From: Clostridiaceae bacterium
Lineage (GTDB): Bacteria > Bacillota > Clostridia > DSM-8532
Reading direction: 5' to 3'
DNA: 12,619 nucleotides
Assembly (NCBI GenBank): GCA_012727625.1
Contig: JAAYGP010000105.1
Coordinates: 1-12,619, forward strand
This document shows positions 4,178-10,055 of the stretch, piece by piece; the stretch's first letter is position 1; each line of letters opens with the position of its first letter. The position numbers were made by a program, and so were the translations under genes. Under the pieces are notes generated by a model. The model ran no database searches, was not told the origin of the DNA, and saw only the letters and a list, made by a program, of their open reading frames with translations.

Positions 4178-6319
4178 ATGGGTTTATCATTGACAAGAAG
4201 AATAAATAACAATTTTATGTCTGCAGATTCCGACGTGACAAATAAATTTGTGGTGGCTCTCGCGGGTAATCCCAATGTAGGGAAAAGTACTATTTTTAAT
4301 GCGCTTACAGGCCTGAAGCAGCATACGGGCAACTGGCCCGGAAAAACAGTTGCCACAGCCCGCGGCGTATATTTTTATGAAAACAGGGCTTTTAACCTGG
4401 TTGATGTGCCCGGCACATATTCCATGATGCCAAACTCTGCTGAAGAAGAGGTGGCAAGAAATTTCATATGCTTTGGAAGCCCGGATGCAACGATAATTGT
4501 TTCTGATGCAACCTGTCTTGAAAGAAATCTTAACCTGGTGCTTCAGGTTCTTGAAATCACACCTGATGTTGTGGTTTGTGTTAACCTTATGGATGAAGCC
4601 TGCCGGAAAGGTATTGAAATTGATTTAAAGGAGCTTGAAAAATGCCTTGGCGTTCCCGTAATAGGTTCAAGCGCAAGGGAAGGCAAGGGGCTTGACGAAC
4701 TTAAAACAGCTGTGTATGGAATCGCGTCCGGTTCCATAAAAACCAGACCGATAAATATAAAATACAATGAAATAGCTGAAGATTGCATAAATTTGCTGAA
4801 ACCCCCGATAGAACGCGTTTTAAACGGAAGTCTCAGCAGCAGATGGATAAGCCTTAAGTTGCTGGAAGAAGACGAAAATTTTTTGGAGGACTTAAAAACC
4901 TATACAGGGAAAGACCTGAAAGATGAACCTGAAATTTGTGCCGCACTGGAAAAAGCGAAAAATATACTTGAAGAAAATTTAATGGATGAAGATAATTTGC
5001 GTGATATGATTGTGTCAAATATAGTGTCTGTTGCAGCAGAAATAGCAAACAAAACAGTTACGGTTAAAAACAGCAAATATAACGAACCTGACAGAAAAAC
5101 AGACAGGATAGTCTGCTCGAGGGTTTTTGGCATTCCCATTATGCTGGGTTTGCTTGCCCTGGTGTTTTGGATTACTATTGTTGGCGCAAACTATCCATCT
5201 GAAATAATTGCTTCCCTGTTTTCCCTGCTGGAGGTAAAAATATCTGCATTCCTTATATTTCTGAGTGCTCCACCATGGCTTCATGACATGATAGTGTTTG
5301 GGCTGTACCGGACCATTGCGTGGGTGGTGTCGGTAATGCTGCCGCCTATGGCTATCTTTTTCCCATTATTCACGCTCCTTGAGGATCTTGGTTATCTTCC
5401 GAGAGTAGCTTTCAACCTGGACAATTTTTTTAAAAAAGCCTGTTCACACGGTAAACAGGCCTTAACAATGTGCATGGGATTCGGATGCAACGCTGCGGGA
5501 GTTACGGGATGCAGAATTATTGATTCTCCAAGAGAGCGGTTAATCGCCATTATTACGAATAATTTCGTGCCTTGTAACGGACGATTCCCCACACTGATTG
5601 CGATTTCCGTAATTTTTTTCGGAGGTATGGCAACAGGAGATAAATCCTCAGTAATGCCTGTAATTGTTGTTACAGGATTTATATTGTCAGGTGTGTTTAT
5701 GACTCTTTTTACCTCAAAGCTGTTATCAAAAACATTACTGAAAGGCATGCCGTCATCCTTTACCCTTGAACTTCCACCATACCGCAAGCCTCAGCCTGGC
5801 AAGATCCTTGTACGTTCATTGTTTGACCGCACCCTTTTCGTTTTGGGAAGAGCAGTCACTGTGGCGGCTCCGGCAGGTCTTATTATCTGGATAATGGCAA
5901 ATGTGGAGCCGGGGGGAATCAGTATTCTGAAGCGATGTGCTGACCTTTTGGAGCCCTTTGCATATCATTTGGGCATGGATGGGTACATTCTTCTGGCTTT
6001 TTTCCTTGGGTTGCCCGCAAATGAAATAGTGCTGCCTATTGTTTTAATGAGCTATATGTCCGCCGGCAGTATGATGGAATATGAAAGCCTGACTCAGCTG
6101 GGAGCGTTGCTGACCTCGAACGGATGGAACAGTCTTACCGCAATATGTGTAATGCTTTTTTCACTGATGCATTTTCCCTGCGGAACAACACTGTGGTCAA
6201 TCAAAAAAGAAACAGGAAGTTTGCGCTGGACAGCCCTGTCCTTTGTACTGCCAACTGCCATGGGCATTATGGCATGTTTTACTGTAACCTGTATTTTCAG
6301 GCTGTTCGGATGGGCATAG
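4178..6319 (+). CDS. feoB: Ferrous iron transporter B (GTPase-permease)
   Basis: FeoB is the inner-membrane Fe2+ transporter with an N-terminal G domain. It has 713 residues from ATG at 4178, with AGGAGG (4166-4171) 6 bases upstream. The G motifs are complete: GNPNVGKS at 30-37, the NWPGKTV switch at 52-58, DVPGTY at 76-81, NLMD at 136-139 and SSAREGKG from 164. A helical GDI-like region follows. From about residue 318 there are hydrophobic segments with two Gate-type halves. GFGCNAAG (from 434) and VPCNGRFP (Cys466) are the conserved Cys-containing motifs near the proposed pore, in the form usual for clostridial FeoB rather than the enterobacterial form. The C-terminus ends in a hydrophobic helix with no Cys-rich FeoC-like tail. 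It forms an operon with feoA. Confidence 0.97.
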   Translation: MGLSLTRRINNNFMSADSDVTNKFVVALAGNPNVGKSTIFNALTGLKQHTGNWPGKTVATARGVYFYENRAFNLVDVPGTYSMMPNSAEEEVARNFICFGSPDATIIVSDATCLERNLNLVLQVLEITPDVVVCVNLMDEACRKGIEIDLKELEKCLGVPVIGSSAREGKGLDELKTAVYGIASGSIKTRPINIKYNEIAEDCINLLKPPIERVLNGSLSSRWISLKLLEEDENFLEDLKTYTGKDLKDEPEICAALEKAKNILEENLMDEDNLRDMIVSNIVSVAAEIANKTVTVKNSKYNEPDRKTDRIVCSRVFGIPIMLGLLALVFWITIVGANYPSEIIASLFSLLEVKISAFLIFLSAPPWLHDMIVFGLYRTIAWVVSVMLPPMAIFFPLFTLLEDLGYLPRVAFNLDNFFKKACSHGKQALTMCMGFGCNAAGVTGCRIIDSPRERLIAIITNNFVPCNGRFPTLIAISVIFFGGMATGDKSSVMPVIVVTGFILSGVFMTLFTSKLLSKTLLKGMPSSFTLELPPYRKPQPGKILVRSLFDRTLFVLGRAVTVAAPAGLIIWIMANVEPGGISILKRCADLLEPFAYHLGMDGYILLAFFLGLPANEIVLPIVLMSYMSAGSMMEYESLTQLGALLTSNGWNSLTAICVMLFSLMHFPCGTTLWSIKKETGSLRWTALSFVLPTAMGIMACFTVTCIFRLFGWA

Positions 6320-6334
6320 ATAATCTATAAAGCA

Positions 6335-6366
6335 GATTTCACCCGGCGTTGAAATCCTCTTTTTTA
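6335..6366 (+). terminator. Rho-independent terminator of feoAB
   Basis: GATTTCA (6335-6341) pairs with TGAAATC (6350-6356) around an 8-base loop, followed by CTCTTTTTT. It sits 15 bases after the feoB stop. Confidence 0.85.
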
Positions 6367-6464
6367 TGATAAAACAGTCGGCTTGCGTCCCTTTAAGGCT
6401 TGTGGCTTGTTCCGGCAGGCCCGGATTATCCTGAGCGGAAATTTTCAGGTTATAATTTGTTGAT

Positions 6465-6476
6465 GCGTGGTATAAT
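6465..6476 (+). promoter_or_regulatory. glgA promoter (extended -10)
   Basis: TGG directly before TATAAT (6471-6476) makes an extended -10 element. No good -35 lies 16-18 bases upstream, which fits that class. A second TATAAT at 6451-6456 could be an alternative. The leader would be about 95 bases and shows no obvious structure. The rest of the 6367-6576 spacer holds nothing I can name. Confidence 0.5.
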
Positions 6477-6576
6477 CATACATAGTAAAATATACAAAAA
6501 CAGGTGAAAATATTAAAGCGAAGCATGGGAAATGTAAGCACATTGCCATAGTGCCGTGCAAGGAGGATATTATTAT

Positions 6577-8040
6577 ATGGAACAGATAAAAATTTGGTTT
6601 GCAGCAGCAGAGGCATCTCCTTTTGCCAAAACCGGAGGTCTGGCCGACGTTGCAGGCTCTCTCCCGAAAGCTTTAAGGAAACTGGGTATGGATGCGCGTG
6701 TTGTTATGCCAAAATACTCACAAATACCTCAGGAATATATAAATAAAATGTCATTTTTGGGATATGTATATGTGGATTTGTCATGGCGGCGCGAGTATTG
6801 CGGCATTTTCAGGCTTATCCATGATGAGGTTCCATACTATTTTCTTGATAATGAAAAATATTTCAATCGCAGCTACTATTACGGACAGGGTGATGACGGT
6901 GAAAGATTCACGTTTTTCTGTAAAGCCATACTGGAGGTGCTCCCGGTAATTGAATTCAAGCCATATATAATTCACTGCAATGATTGGCATACGGGTCTTG
7001 TGCCCGTCCTTTTGGATGCACACTACAGGTACTATCGTAATAAGGGCTTTTACAAAAACATTCATACGGTTATGACCATTCATAATCTGAAGTATCAGGG
7101 TATTTTCCCAAAGGATATGATGGATGAAATAATCGGCCTTAGCTGGGATTATTTTAACAACGACGGGGTGGAGTTCTATGATAATATCAATTTTTTAAAG
7201 GCGGGAATAGCTTTTTCCACAAAGGTTACAACAGTCAGTAAAACCTATGCCGAGGAGATAAAAACAAAATTCTATGGCGAGAGACTTGATGGAATAATCA
7301 GAAAACGCTCCGCCAACCTGTTGGGGATTATTAACGGAATAGATTATGAAAAAAACAATCCATTAACAGACGAAAGGATTTATTATAACTACAGCCCGGA
7401 TGATTTGACAGGAAAAAAGAAAAACAAGGAAATGCTTCAGAAAGATATGAGGCTTAATGTTAATGAGAATATTCCGCTAATCGGGATTATTTCAAGGCTT
7501 GTGGATCAAAAAGGGCTTGACCTTATTGACAGGATGATAGGTGAGTTGCTGGATATGGATTTACAGCTTATTGTTCTTGGAACCGGAGACAAAAAATATG
7601 AGGATATGTTTTTGTGGGCACAAGGCGCATATCCCGGTAAAATGTCTGCCAACATATACTATGATGTGGTTCTGGCCCAAAGAATCTATGCAGGGTGCGA
7701 CATGTTTCTGATGCCTTCGCTGTTTGAACCCTGCGGGCTGAGCCAGATGTTTGCCATGAGGTACGGAACCGTGCCCGTAGTAAGGGAAACCGGCGGACTT
7801 AAGGATACTGTTATTCCATATAATGAATTTACGGGAATCGGAACAGGCTTCTCTTTTGCAAACTATAACGCTCATGAGATGAAAGATGCGGTTATTAGGG
7901 CCATTAATGCATATCGAAACAAAGACAAGTGGAAGTCTCTGATAAAGCAGAGCATGGAAAAGGATTTCAGCTGGGAGCATTCAGCAAGGGAATACTCCGG
8001 AATGTATGCACAGATATGCGGTATTACGGTAACCAATTAG
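6577..8040 (+). CDS. glgA: Glycogen synthase (ADP-glucose, GT5)
   Basis: GlgA extends alpha-1,4-glucan chains from ADP-glucose in the cytoplasm. The 487 residues are close to the family's usual length of about 477-485. The start is ATG at 6577, with AAGGAGG (6560-6566) 10 bases upstream. An in-frame GTG at 6556 would lie before that SD and is rejected. The N-terminal Rossmann half has KTGGLADVAGSLPKAL with Lys18, equivalent to the ADP-glucose-binding Lys15 of E. coli. It also has HCNDWHTGLVP, TIHNLKYQGIF and NFLKAGI. The C-terminal half has GIISRLVDQKGLDLI and the catalytic MPSLFEPCGLSQMFAMRYGT followed by PVVRETGGLKDTV. No glgB, glgC or glgP is adjacent, so the pathway is completed elsewhere. 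Its own promoter suggests independent regulation. Confidence 0.97.
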   Translation: MEQIKIWFAAAEASPFAKTGGLADVAGSLPKALRKLGMDARVVMPKYSQIPQEYINKMSFLGYVYVDLSWRREYCGIFRLIHDEVPYYFLDNEKYFNRSYYYGQGDDGERFTFFCKAILEVLPVIEFKPYIIHCNDWHTGLVPVLLDAHYRYYRNKGFYKNIHTVMTIHNLKYQGIFPKDMMDEIIGLSWDYFNNDGVEFYDNINFLKAGIAFSTKVTTVSKTYAEEIKTKFYGERLDGIIRKRSANLLGIINGIDYEKNNPLTDERIYYNYSPDDLTGKKKNKEMLQKDMRLNVNENIPLIGIISRLVDQKGLDLIDRMIGELLDMDLQLIVLGTGDKKYEDMFLWAQGAYPGKMSANIYYDVVLAQRIYAGCDMFLMPSLFEPCGLSQMFAMRYGTVPVVRETGGLKDTVIPYNEFTGIGTGFSFANYNAHEMKDAVIRAINAYRNKDKWKSLIKQSMEKDFSWEHSAREYSGMYAQICGITVTN

Positions 8041-8090
8041 TTGTTTGATGCATAGGATATACCAGTTAAACCTATGTGAGGTGAATGAAT

Positions 8091-8222
8091 ATGGGAGATT
8101 ATTACGATAGAGGTCTGTTTGGCGGCTGGGAGTGGATTATTATTGTTATTATTTTACTTATTATCTTCTGTCCTGGAATATTCAGTCCTAAAACCAGATT
8201 TATTGATAAGTGCTGCGACTGA
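8091..8222 (+). CDS. Small single-pass membrane peptide, 43 residues
   Basis: The peptide begins MGDYYDRGLFGGWEW. A hydrophobic helix rich in I, V and L (residues 15-27) follows, then CPGIFSPKTRFIDKCCD. GAGGTG (8078-8083) is 7 bases before the ATG, so translation looks genuine. The gene is 50 bases downstream of glgA on the same strand, before the next terminator, so the two may be cotranscribed. A short polar or Gly-rich head followed by one Ile/Leu-rich helix resembles small YjcZ-like sporulation or spore-coat-associated peptides of Firmicutes. That is resemblance in style only; I cannot assign a family. The three cysteines near the C-terminus (positions 27, 41 and 42) could bind metal or form disulfides. 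Function unknown. Confidence 0.7.
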   Translation: MGDYYDRGLFGGWEWIIIVIILLIIFCPGIFSPKTRFIDKCCD

Positions 8223-8239
8223 TTTCAAATGTGAAAACA

Positions 8240-8303
8240 GGGCTGTCTGATAAGGTTTATTACTAAAGGTTATAACTAAAAGTTTATAACCATAAGGCAG
8301 CCC
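8240..8303 (+). repeat. GGCTGTC hairpin repeat, copy 2 with nested stem
   Basis: GGGCTGTC (8240-8247) pairs with GGCAGCCC (8296-8303), eight pairs with one T-G. Inside it GGTTATAA (8268-8275) pairs with TTATAACC (8284-8291). The first 18 bases of the core closely match the element after asnA at 2739. It follows the small membrane peptide gene by about 17 bases and probably acts in transcript 3' end formation or stability. Confidence 0.6.
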
Positions 8304-8326
8304 CCGGTAATTAACGCAAAAAGATG

Positions 8327-8350
8327 GCCCCGCAATGTGCGGGGCGCTTT
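8327..8350 (+). terminator. GC-rich terminator after glgA and the small peptide gene
   Basis: GCCCCGC (8327-8333), loop AATGT, GCGGGGC (8339-8345), then GCTTTAT. The stem is strong and the T-run short. Confidence 0.7.
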
Positions 8351-8600
8351 ATATGTTTGGATATATTTCCAGATGAAATGTTATTTCGAGTGAAGACTGA
8401 CGAAATTACAATAAAATGCTTAAAAGATCTTATTAATGCAGACTGTGGCTGCAGAATTCTTCTGATTCTTTAGCAATTCTTCCGATACCCGTTAAGGATT
8501 TCTGTTCGGCAAGATTACCAAATGAAAATCCAAATGGCATGCATCAACCAACAGAAGCCGAATAAACAGGAAAATCTGAATTAGACAAGGCTGAGATATC
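8351..8600. other. Spacer between converging genes, no gene recognised
   Basis: This 250-base stretch lies between the plus-strand glgA unit and the 3' end of the minus-strand aminopeptidase gene. A minus-strand frame from an ATG at 8540 to a stop at 8433 (35 residues) has no ribosome binding site. An imperfect inverted repeat (CTGTTCGGC near 8502 with GCCGAATAAACAG near 8557) may be a weak terminator-like structure for the aminopeptidase gene, though without a T-run. Confidence 0.4.
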
Positions 8601-9713
8601 TTAAGGCTGGTTGATGAATTTGCCCTGTTTATATATTAATTCTCCGTCGGCATATATCTCACCGGATTTTTTCATATCGCATACCATGTCCACATGTACT
8701 CCGGAAACATTGTCGCCACCAGCCTCGGGGAAAGCGCTTCCTGTAGCTATGTGAATTGTGCCACCTATTTTTTCATCGAACAACAAGTTTTTAGTAAATT
8801 TTTTAATATTATAATTTGTTCCTATTCCAAGCTCACCGACATAACGGGCATTCTCGTCAATATCCAGAAGGGAATGCAGGAAGTCTTCTCCCTTTTCAGC
8901 ACGGGCCGTAATCACCTTTCCTTCCTTGAACTCAAGATATATCCCATCTACTTCTTTTCCAAGCATTATAACAGGATAACTGAATTTAATTTTTCCTTCC
9001 ACGTTTTTTACATGGGGGCTGGTAAAGATTTCACCGTCGGGGAAGTTTTCTTTACCGTCACAGTTAATCCATTTCCTGCCGCTGACATCCAGCTTAAGGT
9101 CAGTGTCTTCTGAAATAATATGGATGGATTTCTTATGTAAAAGGAAATCACAAAGCTTTTGCTGGTGGGCAGACAGCTCCCTCCAGGCTGAAATGGGATC
9201 TTCCATGTTAAGGTTACCGGCTTCATACACAAAATCCTCATATTCTTCTGTGCCCATTTCGGCTTCCTGTGCACTTCCGGGTCCCGGGAAAAGGGTAATG
9301 CACCATCTAAGATCATTTCGATCCGACATCCTTTGCATCAACTTAACATTTATTTCACGGGTAGCCTGCGCAAGGGTTTGAATCCTCTCGCTGGGGACAT
9401 TGGTCAGTTCCTTAAAATTATATTGCCCATGTATCATTAAAAAGGCATTATAATTCTCTGACTTAAATTTCATGTAAGGGGAAATAAATTTAAGCTGCTC
9501 TTCGGAAGCCTCCCTGTAAAAAATACTTGTTAATCCAGGTAAAAAAATGTTGGTATCCACATAAGCACCTGCCTTTATTGCTTCGCGGAAAACCTCACGA
9601 ACAAGAGGAGCTGCAAGATCATACGCTTCAAGAAGCATATAATCGCCCTTTTTCAACTCCAAGGAATAATGTACAAGCAGTTTAGCAAGTTTGGATATTC
9701 GCTGATCGCCCAT
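8601..9713 (-). CDS. M29-family metallo-aminopeptidase
   Basis: A cytoplasmic aminopeptidase of the M29 (AmpS/PepS/aminopeptidase T) family, expected to remove N-terminal residues from peptides using two metal ions. The 370 residues are slightly shorter than the roughly 410 of characterised members. The start is ATG at 9713, with GGAGG (9721-9725) 7 bases upstream. The C-terminal half carries candidate metal ligands: Glu261 in YLEFKEGK, Glu294 in GELGIGTN, Glu314, His321 in TIHIATGS, and His340 and Asp342 in GVHVDMVCDM. In AmpS the catalytic Tyr lies seven residues after the first His. Here that position is Phe328 (HIATGSAF), so activity may be altered. The N-terminal half has the usual M29 topology with LLEAYDLAAPLVREVFREA. 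It is monocistronic, with a promoter about 70 bases upstream. Confidence 0.9.
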   Translation of the reverse strand: MGDQRISKLAKLLVHYSLELKKGDYMLLEAYDLAAPLVREVFREAIKAGAYVDTNIFLPGLTSIFYREASEEQLKFISPYMKFKSENYNAFLMIHGQYNFKELTNVPSERIQTLAQATREINVKLMQRMSDRNDLRWCITLFPGPGSAQEAEMGTEEYEDFVYEAGNLNMEDPISAWRELSAHQQKLCDFLLHKKSIHIISEDTDLKLDVSGRKWINCDGKENFPDGEIFTSPHVKNVEGKIKFSYPVIMLGKEVDGIYLEFKEGKVITARAEKGEDFLHSLLDIDENARYVGELGIGTNYNIKKFTKNLLFDEKIGGTIHIATGSAFPEAGGDNVSGVHVDMVCDMKKSGEIYADGELIYKQGKFINQP

Positions 9714-9777
9714 AACTTAACCTCCCTATAGTATTAGATATAAAATAAGTTTAAATTGGTTTTTATAACTATCACAT

Positions 9778-9806
9778 ATTATAATCTATTTTACAGAAAA
9801 TATCTA
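9778..9806 (-). promoter_or_regulatory. Probable promoter of the M29 aminopeptidase gene
   Basis: On the minus strand, TAGATA (9801-9806), 17 bases, TATAAT (9778-9783). The -10 is perfect and the -35 matches TTGACA at four of six bases. The predicted leader is about 58 bases. Confidence 0.45.
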
Positions 9807-9964
9807 CGTAAGAAAGTTGTTCCTTGATTGTTATCGAAGTAATGAGTTGAGAGACATGAGTGACATTATATTAAGCCGGTCAACTGAAAAAGTAAATTTC
9901 ACTCATTGTTTTTTGGGATAGAATTAAAATTTTCAATTAAGAGATATCATAAGTTAACACAAAA
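9807..9964. other. AT-rich divergent spacer, no gene recognised
   Basis: The space between the aminopeptidase and the exoprotein gene is about 340 bases in all. This middle part has no coding sequence I can support. It contains an AT-rich near-palindrome, AATTAAAATTTTCAATT, near 9923, which is of low information. Confidence 0.4.
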
Positions 9965-9994
9965 TTGGAATATGCTTCTACACAAAAGTAAAAT
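9965..9994 (+). promoter_or_regulatory. Possible promoter of the exoprotein gene
   Basis: TTGGAA (9965-9970), 18 bases, TAAAAT (9989-9994). This gives a leader of about 55 bases. A perfect TATAAT at 10031-10036 is too close to the RBS (10043) to be the main -10, because transcription would then begin inside the SD. Confidence 0.35.
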
Positions 9995-10055
9995 TATGTA
10001 ATAAAATGTCAAATAAAATTACCAATGTAATATAATAAATGCGGAGGAAAAATAC

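Noticed and set aside
8433..8540. Minus-strand 35-residue frame starting MPFGFSFGNLAEQ
   Set aside because: The composition looks plausible but there is no SD before the ATG and no promoter or known relative.
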